From NCBI GenBank assembly GCA_963735465.1, contig CAVTLA010000002.1, positions 558,001-622,000 of the forward strand: a stretch of DNA of 64,000 nucleotides, given 5' to 3'. The stretch is from DASZHJ01 sp963735465 (GTDB lineage: Bacteria > Pseudomonadota > Alphaproteobacteria > ATCC43930 > CGMCC-115725). Of this stretch, positions 18,239 through 27,304 are shown in pieces (position 1 is the first letter of the stretch; each line of letters begins with the position of its first letter). The notes below the pieces were generated by a model. It made no database searches and was not told where the DNA came from. It saw only the letters and a list, made by a program, of their open reading frames with translations. Both the position numbers and the translations under genes were made by a program.

Positions 18239-18982
18239 TCAAGCCGGATAGACCACCTCGACGAGACAAAGACCCGAGGCCGGCGCCGTCGGGCCGCCGG
18301 CGCGGCGATCCCGTGCTTCCAACGCGCGCTTGACGTGAGCGGGCGACCATTTGCCCGCCCCCACCAGCTTCAGCGTCCCCACCATGTTGCGCACCTGATG
18401 GTGCAGGAACGAACGCGCCGCCGCTTCGACCACGATCTCATCGCCGGCGCGCGCCACGTCCAGGCGATCGAGAGTCTTCACCGGCGATTTCGCCTGGCAG
18501 AGCGAATCCCGGAACGTCGTGAAGTCGTGCGTCCCCAGAAGAAACCGCGCGCCCTCCCGCATCGCCTCCACGTCGAGGGGCACGCCCACATGCCAGACAC
18601 GGTTGCGGGCCAGCGCCGGCGGCGCGCGACGGTTCAGGATGCGATAGCGGTAGCGCCGGCCGCGGGCGGAGGTGCGCGCGTGAAAGCTGTCGGGCACCGG
18701 CGCCGCCGCCACCACGGTCACCGCGTGCGGCTTCACGTGATGATTGAGAGCGCCGCGGATCTCATCGGGATCGACCGCCCGCGGCAGGTCCAGGTGCGCC
18801 ACCTGACCCGACGCGTGCACGCCCGCGTCGGTGCGGCCGGCGCCGTAGACCTTCACCGCCTCGCCGCAGAAGCGCTCCGCCGCGGCCTCGAGAATCTCCT
18901 GCACCGCAAGGCCGCTCTTCTGGCGCTGCCATCCCACCAGACCGGTGCCGTCATACTCGAGAAGCAGTTTGTAGCGCGGCAT
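18239..18982 (-). CDS. truA: tRNA pseudouridine(38-40) synthase TruA
   Basis: A 247-residue enzyme that isomerises uridines 38-40 in the tRNA anticodon arm. It starts MPRYKLLLEYDGTGLVGWQRQ, has the catalytic Asp in GAGRTDAGVHASGQVAH, and the FLHHQVRNMVGTL motif. It follows fmt with a one-base overlap of stop and start. Confidence 0.96.
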   Translation of the reverse strand: MPRYKLLLEYDGTGLVGWQRQKSGLAVQEILEAAAERFCGEAVKVYGAGRTDAGVHASGQVAHLDLPRAVDPDEIRGALNHHVKPHAVTVVAAAPVPDSFHARTSARGRRYRYRILNRRAPPALARNRVWHVGVPLDVEAMREGARFLLGTHDFTTFRDSLCQAKSPVKTLDRLDVARAGDEIVVEAAARSFLHHQVRNMVGTLKLVGAGKWSPAHVKRALEARDRRAGGPTAPASGLCLVEVVYPA

Positions 18983-19902
18983 CAGAGCTGGGTGCCTGGC
19001 GGCAGCGCATAGCCGCGCAGCAGGTCCGCCGCCGCCATGGGCCCGCGGCCCGGACGCTGCAGCCGCGTCAGGCGCAGGGCGCCGGTACCGCAGGCGACGG
19101 TGAGCGCGTCATCCAGAACGGTTCCCGGCGCCAAGGTATTGGCATCCTCGACCGCGTCAGCCGCCAGCACCTTGATGCGCTCGCCGGCGTGCTCGAACCA
19201 GACGCCGGGCGCGGGGTTGAGGGCGCGCACGGCGCGGGCGAGTTGCGCCACCGGGCGACTCCAGTCGAGACGGCCTTCGTCGCGGCCGAGCTTGCGGGCA
19301 TAGGTCACGCCCTCCGCCGGCTGCGGCACGGGAACGAGGGTGCCGGCGGCGCGGCCCTCAAGCGCCGGCACGATCAGCCGCGCGCCGAGCTCGGCGAGGG
19401 CGTCGTGCAGCGAGCTGGCAGTGGTCTCCGGCCCGATCGGCACCGTCTCGCTGAGCAACATCGGCCCGGTGTCGAGGCCCTCGTCCATCTGCATGATGGT
19501 GACGCCGGTCTCGCTGTCGCCGGCGAGGATCGCGCGCTGGATCGGTGCCGCGCCCCGCCACCGCGGCAGCAGCGAGGCATGCACGTTGAGACAGCCGAGG
19601 CGCGGCGCGGCGAGAACCGCCTTGGGCAGGATCAGCCCATATGCCGCGACGACCGCGGCATCGAGGCCCAGGGCGCGGAAGGCCTCCGCCTCCGCGGCGT
19701 CGAGTTTCACGGGCGTGCGGACGGGAATGCCGGCGTCCCCCGCCGCCCGCTGCACCGGCGAGGCTTGCTGCTTGTGGCCACGGCCGGCGGGGCGTGGCGG
19801 CTGGGAATAGACGCAGACGACCTCGTGCCCGGCGGCGCGGAGCGCGGCCAAAATCGGAACCGAGAAATCCGGCGTGCCCATGAAGGCGAGGCGGAGGGTC
19901 AT
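18982..19902 (-). CDS. fmt: Methionyl-tRNA formyltransferase
   Basis: A 306-residue enzyme that formylates initiator Met-tRNA using 10-formyl-THF. The N-terminal Rossmann domain opens LAFMGTPDFSVPIL; the catalytic region is CLNVHASLLPRWRGAAPIQRAI with the SLLP motif, then GVTIMQMDEGLDTGPML. The C-terminal tRNA-binding domain is complete. It lies downstream of def, the usual pairing of formylation and deformylation. Confidence 0.96.
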   Translation of the reverse strand: MTLRLAFMGTPDFSVPILAALRAAGHEVVCVYSQPPRPAGRGHKQQASPVQRAAGDAGIPVRTPVKLDAAEAEAFRALGLDAAVVAAYGLILPKAVLAAPRLGCLNVHASLLPRWRGAAPIQRAILAGDSETGVTIMQMDEGLDTGPMLLSETVPIGPETTASSLHDALAELGARLIVPALEGRAAGTLVPVPQPAEGVTYARKLGRDEGRLDWSRPVAQLARAVRALNPAPGVWFEHAGERIKVLAADAVEDANTLAPGTVLDDALTVACGTGALRLTRLQRPGRGPMAAADLLRGYALPPGTQL

Positions 19903-19942
19903 GGGGTTCAGCCTTGCGCGCCGCGGCGCCCGGACGCAAGGG

Positions 19943-20464
19943 TCAGGCGGGCACCGCCGCCTGTCGCTTCGCCTTGGCGAGCTTGCGCAGGATGATGTTG
20001 CGCTTCAGCGTCGAGATGTGGTCGACGAACAGCACGCCCTCGAGATGATCCATCTCGTGCTGGATGCAGGTGGCGAGGAGGCCGGTGGCGTGGATCTCGC
20101 GGATTTCGTTCTGATAGTCGAGATAGCGCAGCTTGATCTCCGCCGAGCGGCTGACGTCGGCGTAATGCTCCGGCAGGGAGAGACAGCCTTCGCTATAGGT
20201 CGCGAGCTCCTCGGAGCGCCAGAGGATCTCCGGATTGGCGATCTTGAGGGGTGCCCGCTTCTGGTCCTCGCCGGCGACGTCCACCACCAGCACCCGCTTG
20301 GCGACGCCGACCTGGGGCGCCGCCAGGCCGATTCCCGGCGCCAGGTACATGGTCTCGAGCATGTCGTCCATCAGCTTGCGGATCTCGTCGTCGACGCACG
20401 CGACCGGCTTCGCCTTCAACTTGAGGCGGGGATCGGGAGCGGTGATGATGGGCAGGATCGCCAT
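19943..20464 (-). CDS. def: Peptide deformylase
   Basis: A 173-residue metalloenzyme that removes the N-formyl group from nascent proteins. All three motifs are present: GIGLAAPQVG, EGCLSLP (metal Cys), and QHEMDHLEG (metal His pair and catalytic Glu). The start MAILPIITAPDPRLK is the family N-terminus; the 31 residues upstream in frame look non-coding. It forms an operon with fmt and truA. Confidence 0.95.
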   Translation of the reverse strand: MAILPIITAPDPRLKLKAKPVACVDDEIRKLMDDMLETMYLAPGIGLAAPQVGVAKRVLVVDVAGEDQKRAPLKIANPEILWRSEELATYSEGCLSLPEHYADVSRSAEIKLRYLDYQNEIREIHATGLLATCIQHEMDHLEGVLFVDHISTLKRNIILRKLAKAKRQAAVPA

Positions 20465-20657
20465 GCTGAATTCCCTGCGGAACCGGCCCTTTAGGTAGGG
20501 GTCCGGCGGCGCCCCGTCAACCCTCGGGGCGGTGGACGCAGAGCCGGGTGGCGGCAACGGCAGGTCTCGTCACCTTGCCTAAAAGGCGCATGGGATTTTC
20601 GCGCGTTCCTGTTTCGTCCTGCTAGAATGCGGCAGGCAGCCAGGACAGACGCGGGAC

Positions 20658-22004
20658 ATGGATCTCCTCCTCACGATCGGGATTGCAGTGGCGGCGGCGG
20701 TGGCGGCCGCGCTGGTGACGGCGGTGTGGTTCCGCAGCCGGGAGGCCGAGGCGCGCGCCGCCCGGATCGCCGCCGAGACCCAGCTCGGGCAGGCGCTCCG
20801 GGACCGCGACGCCGCGGTCGAGTCCCGTGTCGTCGCCGAGCGCGGCGCGGCGGAGGCTCGGGCCGAGTTCAACCTGATCCAGGATCGCCTCGGCGATTTC
20901 GAGAAGATGCGGACCGAGGTGATGGAGGCGGCGAAGGCCGCGGTCACCACCACGGCGACCCAGGTCTCGTCCAAGCTCCTCGACGATCACAAGCGGGAGG
21001 CGGTGGCGTCCCGGGACGAGAACGAGAAGCGCGTCCGCGTGGTGAACGAGGCGCTGGTGAAGCAGATGGAGGAAGTGGCGCGCATCATCCACGCCCTCGA
21101 CGACCGCGTCGACCAGACCGGGACCCACGTCGAGACCCTGATGCGGGCGCTCTCCAGCCCCGGCGGCGCTGGCCAGCTCGCCGAGATCGGCCTCGCCAAC
21201 ACGCTGCAATCCTTCGGCCTGGAGATCGGCCGCGACTTCGTGCTGCAGCACACCACCATCGACGAGGAGACCGGGCGGCGGCTGCGGCCCGACGCGGTCG
21301 TGTTCCTGCCCACGGACACGGTGCTGGTCATCGACTGCAAGGCGTCGAAGTTCATCCTGGAGATCGCCGAGCAGGAAGGCACGGCGGAGGAAGGCGACGC
21401 CTACGAGAACCTCGCCCGCACCATGAACCAGCACCTGAAGACGCTGGCGGAGCGCGACTACCGCAACGCCGTCCTCGCCACCTGCAAGTCCGCCGGCCGC
21501 ACCGGCCCCGACCCCCACATCATCAGCCTGATGTATCTGCCGAACGAGGGCGCGCTGGAGAAACTGCGCCTCGCCGATCCCGAGTTCTATCAGAAGGCGC
21601 GGCAGGCCCAGATCATCCCCGCCGGACCCGCCGGCCTCCATTCCGCGCTGCTGATCGCCAGCGCCGAGATCCGGCGCCTGCGCCAGATGGAGAACCAGCA
21701 CGAGATCGTCGACAAGAGCCGCGCGCTCCTGGAGAGCGTGGCCCTGGTGCTGGGCCATGCGATGCGGGCGGGCAGCGGCCTCAAGACCGCGGTCGACAAC
21801 TTCGCCAGGATGACGGCGTCGATCAACGGCCGTCTGCTGCCGCGCGCCCGCAGCCTGGAGCGCCTGGGCATCGAGCCGCCGAAGCCGCTGCCGGGCAATC
21901 TGCCCAATTTCTCCGTGCAGACCGGCGACGATGGCGGGCTGATCGAGGCCGAGGCGGCGGAGATCGAGGTCGAGCCGGCCCAGCGCCGCCTGCTGGCGGA
22001 GTAG
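20658..22004 (+). CDS. rmuC: DNA recombination protein RmuC
   Basis: A 448-residue protein with an N-terminal membrane anchor (about 2-25), an Ala/Glu/Arg-rich coiled coil (about 28-160) and a nuclease-like domain of the PD-(D/E)XK type (RPDAVVFLPTDTVLVIDCKASKF has the D and the D-x-K core; PNEGALEKL is also conserved). RmuC limits inversions and DNA rearrangements in E. coli; its chemistry is not established. Convergent with recR, eight bases apart. Confidence 0.9.
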   Translation: MDLLLTIGIAVAAAVAAALVTAVWFRSREAEARAARIAAETQLGQALRDRDAAVESRVVAERGAAEARAEFNLIQDRLGDFEKMRTEVMEAAKAAVTTTATQVSSKLLDDHKREAVASRDENEKRVRVVNEALVKQMEEVARIIHALDDRVDQTGTHVETLMRALSSPGGAGQLAEIGLANTLQSFGLEIGRDFVLQHTTIDEETGRRLRPDAVVFLPTDTVLVIDCKASKFILEIAEQEGTAEEGDAYENLARTMNQHLKTLAERDYRNAVLATCKSAGRTGPDPHIISLMYLPNEGALEKLRLADPEFYQKARQAQIIPAGPAGLHSALLIASAEIRRLRQMENQHEIVDKSRALLESVALVLGHAMRAGSGLKTAVDNFARMTASINGRLLPRARSLERLGIEPPKPLPGNLPNFSVQTGDDGGLIEAEAAEIEVEPAQRRLLAE

Positions 22005-22011
22005 CCGAGGC

Positions 22012-22598
22012 TCAGAGCGGCCGCCGCTGCGCCAGGGCGGCGCTCAAGCGTCCCCTCGTCCAGATAGTCGAGCTCGCCGCCGACCGGCACGCCGTGCGCC
22101 AACCGGGAGACGGCGACGCCGGTGGCGGCGAGGCGGTCCAGGATGTAGTGGGCGGTGGTCTGGCCCTCGACGGTGGCGTTGAGGGCGAGGATCACTTCCT
22201 TGGCGCCGCCGGAGGCCCGGGCGACGAGGGCGTCGATGCGGAGATCCTCGGGCCCCACCCCTTCCAGCGCCGAGAGCGTGCCGCCCAGCACGTGGTAGCG
22301 GCCGCGGAAGGTGGCGGTGCGCTCGATCGCCCAGAGATCCGCCACGTCCTCGACGACGCAGATCGTCGCCGGCATCCCGCCGGTTGTCGCCGCAGATCGG
22401 GCAGGGATCCGAGGTGTCGAGATTGCCGCAGATCGAGCACGCCTTGATGGTGTCGGCGACGGCCAGCATCGCCTCGGCCAGCGGCTGCATCAGCGTCTCG
22501 CGCCGCTTCACCAGGTGGAGCGCCGCGCGCCGGGCCGAGCGCGGCCCCAGCCCCGGCAGCTTCGCCAGGAGCTGGATCAGGCTGTCGAGGGACGACAC
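22012..22598 (-). CDS. recR: Recombination protein RecR, disrupted by two +1 shifts
   Basis: RecR binds gapped DNA with RecO/RecF and loads RecA. From GTG at 22598 the frame shows the helix-hairpin-helix LAKLPGLGPRSARRAALHL and the zinc finger CSICGNLDTSDPCPIC. An extra base at about 22371-22375 moves the rest to another frame: ATICVVEDVADLWAIERT, the Toprim core, then VILALNATVEGQTTAHYI and AHGVPVGGELDYLDEGTL. A second extra base at 22046/22047 hides the normal ending. Removing both gives a 194-residue RecR ending at 22012. Two independent clean repairs suggest sequence errors rather than decay. Confidence 0.88.
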
Positions 22599-22599
22599 T

Positions 22600-22923
22600 T
22601 CAGAACGGCAGCTTCATGCCCGGCGGGAGCTTCAGTCCGCCGGTGAGCTTGGACATCTCCTCCGCCACCATGGCCTCGACGCGCTGGCGGGCGTCGTTGA
22701 CGGCGGCGACCACCAGATCCTCCAGCACCTCGACCTCCTCGGGATTGACCAGGGACTTGTCGACCTTGAGGCGGCGCAGCTCGTTCTTGCCGGACAAGGT
22801 CGCCTGCACCAGCCCGCCGCCGGACTGGCCGGAGATCTCCGTCTGCTCCAGGCGCGCCTGCAGCTCGGCCATGCGCTCCTGCATCTGCTGCGCCTGCTTC
22901 ATCATGTTGCCGAGGTTTTTCAT
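22600..22923 (-). CDS. ybaB: YbaB/EbfC family nucleoid-associated protein
   Basis: A 107-residue DNA-binding protein beginning KNLGNMMKQAQQMQERMAELQ, with a Gln/Glu-rich helix followed by the beta core, VTLSG-like text (VQATLSGKNELRRLKVD) and LPPGMKLPF at the end. Its ATG overlaps the dnaX stop as ATGA and its stop lies one base before the recR GTG, the standard dnaX-ybaB-recR operon. It is intact although both neighbours are shifted. Confidence 0.95.
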   Translation of the reverse strand: MKNLGNMMKQAQQMQERMAELQARLEQTEISGQSGGGLVQATLSGKNELRRLKVDKSLVNPEEVEVLEDLVVAAVNDARQRVEAMVAEEMSKLTGGLKLPPGMKLPF

Positions 22924-24696
22924 ACGGTGTCGTCTCCTTCGGGCGGGTCGTCGGCGGAGGGGTCGGGCTCGGGGGCGGGCTCCCGGGCAATGTCGCGCAC
23001 CGCCTCGATCCTGGAGCCGGGGAAGGTGTCGAGGACGGCGCGGACCAGGGGGTGCTCCGCCGCTTCTTGTCTTTTCACTACGTCCTTTGCGGCGCTCTGC
23101 TCCCTAAGGGTCGCCTCCCCCTCCTCCTGAGTGATGGAGACGACCCAGCGCTCGCCGGTCCATTCGGTCAGAAGCTTGCCGAGTCGGTTCGCGAGATCGC
23201 GCGGCGCTCCCTCGGTGGGGCGGAGCTCGATGCGGCCGACCTCGAAGCGGACAAGATGAACATTGGCAAAGAGATGGGTGCGAAGGAGCGCCTCGCGCTT
23301 CTGGTCGACGAGCGCCACCACCTCGGGAAAATTCTGCGGCAGCGGGAGCGCGCTGGGCGCCGCGGCCACGACCGGCTCCGACGCCACGGCGAGGCGCGGC
23401 GATCCCGCGGGAGCCTCGCCCGAAAGGGTGCGGCGCGGTGTCGACACCGAGGCGCTGGAGGCGCTGGAGCTGCTGGAAGACGCCCGTCGCGCTGCGCGCT
23501 CGCCGCACTGCTTCGCGCCGCCGCCCTCGCCCGCCGCCATCTGCTTCACGATCTCCGCCGGCGCCGGCAGATCCGCGACATAGGCGAGCCGCACCAGCAC
23601 CATCTCCACCGCCTGCAAGGGCGAGGGCGCGGTCTGCGCCTCCGCCAAGCCCCTTCAGCAGCATCTGCCAGGCGCGCGCCAGCACGGGCACCGAGAGCTT
23701 CGCCGCCAGCGGCGCGCCCCGGGCGCGGTCGCCTTCCAGCGCCGGATCGCCCTCGCCCCGCCGCGGGCGTGAGCTTGAGGCGCATCAGGAAATGCACGAG
23801 GTCCAGGATCTCCTGCACCACCAGGACGGGATCGGCGCCGCCGTCGTAGAGCGCCGCCAGCCCGCCGAGCGCCGCCGCGGCGTCGCCCCGCATCACCTGC
23901 TCCAGGAGGTCGAACACCAGGCCCTTGTCGGCGATGCCCAGCATGTCGCGGACCGCGCCCTCGGTGATGGCGCCGCCGCCGGCGAGCGCGATCGCCTGGT
24001 CCAGGATCGAGAGCCCGTCGCGGACGGAGCCGTCGGCGGCGCGCGCCACCAGCCCCACCGCCGCGGGCTCGGCCGTGATCTTCTCCGCGTCCAGGATTCC
24101 CGCGTAGTGCTTCTCCAAGCAGCTCCACCGGCACGCGGCGGAGCGAGAAGCGCTGGCAGCGCGACAGCACCGTCACCGGCACCTTCTGGATCTCGGTGGT
24201 GGCGAAGATGAAGTTGACGTCGAGCGGCGGCTCCTCCAGCGTCTTCAGGAGCGCGTTGAAGGCCTGCTTCGAGAGCATGTGCACTTCGTCGATGATGTAG
24301 ATCTTGTAGCGCGCGCGCGACCGGCTTGTAGCGCACGCCGTCGGTCAGCTCGCGGATGTCGTCGACGCCGGTGCGGGACGCCGCGTCCATCTCCATGACG
24401 TCGACGTGGCGGTCCTCGGCGATGGCGCGGCAGGGATCGCAGACGCCGCAGGGCGAGATCGTGGGGCCGCCCTTGCCGTCGGGGCCGATGCAGTTGAGGG
24501 CGCGGGCCAGGATGCGGGCGGTGGTGGTCTTGCCGACGCCGCGCACGCCGGTGAGGATGAAGGCGTGGGCGATGCGGCCGGTGGCGATGGCGTTGGTCAA
24601 GGTGCGCACCATCGCCTCCTGCCCGATCAGCTCGGCGAAGGTGGCCGGGCGGTATTTCCGGGCGAGCACGCGGTAGGCGGTGGGCGTATCGGTCAT
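22920..24696 (-). CDS. dnaX: DNA polymerase III subunit gamma/tau, disrupted by four +1 shifts
   Basis: Clamp-loader ATPase, essential for replication. The ATG at 24696 opens YRVLARKYRPATFAELIGQ, then the Walker A GVRGVGKTTTARILARALN and zinc site CGVCDPCRAI. Extra bases interrupt it at the GCGC tract 24309-24319, at 24117-24118 (after VELL), in the C run 23756-23759, and at 23647-23650. The intervening frames carry the Walker B region (DEVHMLS), FIFATTEIQKVPVTVLSRCQRF, RDGLSILDQAIA and the C-terminal tau region. Deleting four bases gives one 590-residue protein. An essential gene with four lesions points to consensus error. Confidence 0.9.
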
Positions 24697-24776
24697 GGAG
24701 AACCGCTCATCGAGGCCATGCCCGGCGGCGCGGACGGGCGGGCGGAGGCTTCAGGGGAGGTACCGGTTTTTGGCGT

Positions 24777-24825
24777 GAGCATGATCTTTTCCGAAAACCG
24801 GCCTCCACTTTTCGGGATCATGCTC
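24777..24825. repeat. REP-like palindrome downstream of the SRP RNA
   Basis: Arms gagcatgat (24777-24785) and atcatgctc (24817-24825) are perfectly complementary, with inner partial pairing of ttttccgaaaaccgg with ccacttttcggg. It lies immediately 3' of the SRP RNA and before dnaX on the minus strand, so it may end or protect the SRP RNA. Similar gagcatgatc palindromes are widespread in alphaproteobacterial genomes. Confidence 0.65.
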
Positions 24826-24829
24826 GGGT

Positions 24830-24927
24830 GGGAGGTTGGACAGCTGACCCGGGCGGAAACTCGTTACGGCTGCTTCCTTCCGGACCTGACCGGGTTGGCG
24901 AGGCGCCCGTCCCTCCGCCAACCTCCC
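24830..24927 (-). ncRNA. ffs: Signal recognition particle RNA (4.5S, small bacterial type)
   Basis: On the minus strand the region contains the near-invariant SRP apical sequence GGTCAGGTCCGGAAGGAAGC (RNA domain IV that binds Ffh). The ends 24830-24839 and 24918-24927 pair as a perfect 10-bp terminal helix, giving a hairpin of about 98 nt. It sits just upstream of dnaX, the usual alphaproteobacterial location. The exact ends are inferred from the terminal helix. Confidence 0.93.
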
Positions 24928-25030
24928 GAGGGGAGTATATCAGGCCGCGGGGCGGAGGGGGCAAGGGGGTGGGGAGCGAAAGAACGGGCGCCCGAATTAG
25001 CGCAAGCGCGGCACGGGGTTAGGACGCGTG

Positions 25031-25241
25031 TCAGTGACTGCCGCCAGCGTCTCCGCCGCCATGGCCGCCGGAGTCGATGCCGTGATGGGAGGGCTCGTAC
25101 CTCCCAGTGTCGCTCATGCCCGCAATGTCGTTGTGACCGCCGCCGCCCCGGCGGCCGGGCGAGCGCCAGAGCGACCGCACGAAATCCGATCACGCAGACG
25201 ATGACGACAATGGCGCCGATGATCTGTGCGGCGGTTTCCAT
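25031..25241 (-). CDS. Small hypothetical membrane protein with Gly/His-rich tail, +1 shifted
   Basis: Begins METAAQIIGAIVVIVCVIGF, a single N-terminal transmembrane helix. One extra base in the GC tract at about 25150-25165 hides the continuation, which in the corrected frame reads GHNDIAGMSDTGRYEPSHHG then a Gly/His/Asp-rich tail ending DAGGSH at TGA 25031. Corrected length is 69 residues. The frame-corrected tail looks far more protein-like than the arginine-rich uncorrected one. Function unknown; the tail could bind metal. Confidence 0.55.
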
Positions 25242-25321
25242 AGTTGCAGCGATTGCAACTCACCAATTGCCGATATTGGGCTGCCCACTTCCTTGCGTCT
25301 CGGCCGCCATCTTAGATTAAG

Positions 25322-27304
25322 CTAGTCGAAAATCTTACCGGTATCGATGCTTTCAATGAGCTTCCCAAGCGCTCCTATCTTAGCGCTCTTCTCTAGATAA
25401 TCACCGTATGCCTTTTCAGCACGCGCGATCAGTTCTTGATACATAATTACCCTTGCACCAGAGGGGGCGAGAGTGTCTTCGACGTACTTTCTGCCGCCAG
25501 CGCTCGACCACTCGGGCATACTTTTCCCGACTACGCACACGATTTCGATCACGTAATTTTGCTCGCCATTTTCATCCAAACATTTCGACAACGCGGAGCG
25601 ATATTTTTGCACCTGCTTCAAGAGTTCTGGCAGCGTAACTGCGCGACCCGGCCTTTTTAGCTCAACGATTATGTGTTTGCCCGCCGCGGTCTTGTACTTA
25701 ATGTCTATCCGGGCTGCTTCTTTCGGCGCTCGAAAGTTTCTTGATCACCTTATCAAATTCTTTTTTTACTGTTGCTTCCATGATCGGCGTTGCATCGGTG
25801 GCGCGCTCCCACGACGGATCAAGCAGCCAGAGATGCGTGAAGAGATGTTTTTGTACCACCTTCTCTAACGCGTTTTGCTTAAGTCGCTCGTTGAGGGCCT
25901 TGATTACCTGCAGTCGTTCCTTGACGATTTGGTGGTAGACAGTCGCTTCTATTTCGTCCACATCTCCAAGAATGTCTGTCAGTTTCGGAATGTCGCTCGG
26001 CGAGATTTTTTCTAAGCGATCAAGCTTGTCCTTATAGCTCAATGATTGAAACGCCAAGATACTGTGCTTGTAGATCATTGCTCTCGCCTCCGGATCGTCA
26101 TCCAGAGGCAGCTGATTAATCTTCCCAAACATCTTTTCCGCAAGGTCGCGCTGTCCCGCAGAGAGTGATGTGAACCACTCGGCAATTTCGGGAATTTGCT
26201 TGGCCTTCTCCGCTCCCTCCTTGTTGCGAAGAGATGTCCATTGATTTTGAATGTGCTTCAGTTCCTTGGACAGAAAGACCTTCAATAGGATGTAACGGGG
26301 ATCGTCTTCGATAATTCGCTGCCGACTGCTTGTGGCAATATCTCTCTCTTTGTCAATATCAAGAAAATAGGCTGATTTCGCCGATCAAATATTTGCTATA
26401 GACGCCGCCCTCGTTGAATTCTTCCAAAATATCTTCATGAGCCACCTTGCCGCGCACAAGCACTACAATCCTATTTATGTTCTCTCCATCGTCTTTGAGA
26501 TCACCGGCCTTCTTAACCGATCCTATCCAGCCAGAAATAGTGTATTGGGGAGATGTGCTAACCACCTCGTCGCGTTCCTCGTCCGACTTCTTATTCTTGC
26601 AGAGTAATACGTACTGTTTGCTTGCGTCGCCGTACCACCACAGATATTCAATTTTGTGGAAATAATCGCGATCGTCTGTGGTGATCTCCTCTCCATTCAC
26701 AAACACCTTAAATTTATGATGGGCGCCGATAACGGAGAAGCGGCGCGCAATGCGCTTTTTCAACCCGGCTACAACGTTGGTCACCGACTGCTTCAAATCC
26801 GACAAATCCAGCCGCGTACCCTTCTTAATTTCGATTTTCGACTGCTCAATAGGAGATGGCCTATAAGCCGTGTCGCCACCTGCCTCTATCGCTTTTTCTA
26901 TATCTGTGAGAACTAAGCTGAAGCCGTGAGCTTCGCCATCTTTGACCGATTGAACATCGATCAGGCCGGCGATCGAAAAAATCGAAAGTTTTCCAATCCC
27001 CTTTCTGCCCATTACGGGGCGATGATGTTTTGGCGTAGTGGGCCTCGCCATGTAGTCGACGCGCATAACCTACCGTAAGGAACTTGGTGTTCGCGTCATC
27101 CACTGACATGCCGTGGCCATCGTCCGTGATCGTTATCGACTTCTCTTTTGGATCAAAATCTATGTCGACGCGCTCTGCATCGGCGTCCCAGGCATTGGCA
27201 ACAAGTTTGGCAAGCACCGCCGAAGCGTTGCTGTAGAGATTGATACCAAGATGATGCAGCGCATTTAAGCTCAGCGTCAGCTGATACTTCGAGTTAGCAG
27301 CCAC
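25322..27304 (-). CDS. GHKL (MORC-like) ATPase fused to PD-(D/E)XK nuclease, three +1 shifts
   Basis: Three shifts (27040-27042, 26368-26369, 25733-25735) split one protein; deleting one base at each gives about 660 residues. The N-terminal GHKL fold has the N-box region LAKLVANAWDADAERV, G1 TDDGHGMS and G2 RPVMGRKGIGKLSIF. An S5-like middle follows (FKVFVNGEEI), then a helical region, then a nuclease-like end: APKEAARIDIKY with D, and GKHIIVELKRPGR with the E-x-K pair. The usual catalytic Glu of the N-box is Lys here (K33 from GTG 27304). Start overlaps the dcm end by 11 bases. MORC-like ATPases are known in restriction-modification loci (Iyer and colleagues, 2008); function here is inferred. 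Confidence 0.75.

Noticed and set aside
22920..24696. Programmed frameshifting in dnaX
   Set aside because: E. coli dnaX uses a single -1 shift to make gamma. Here there are four +1-type breaks, none with a slippery A-run and following stem as in that case, and the same kind of break occurs in unrelated genes, so error is the better explanation.
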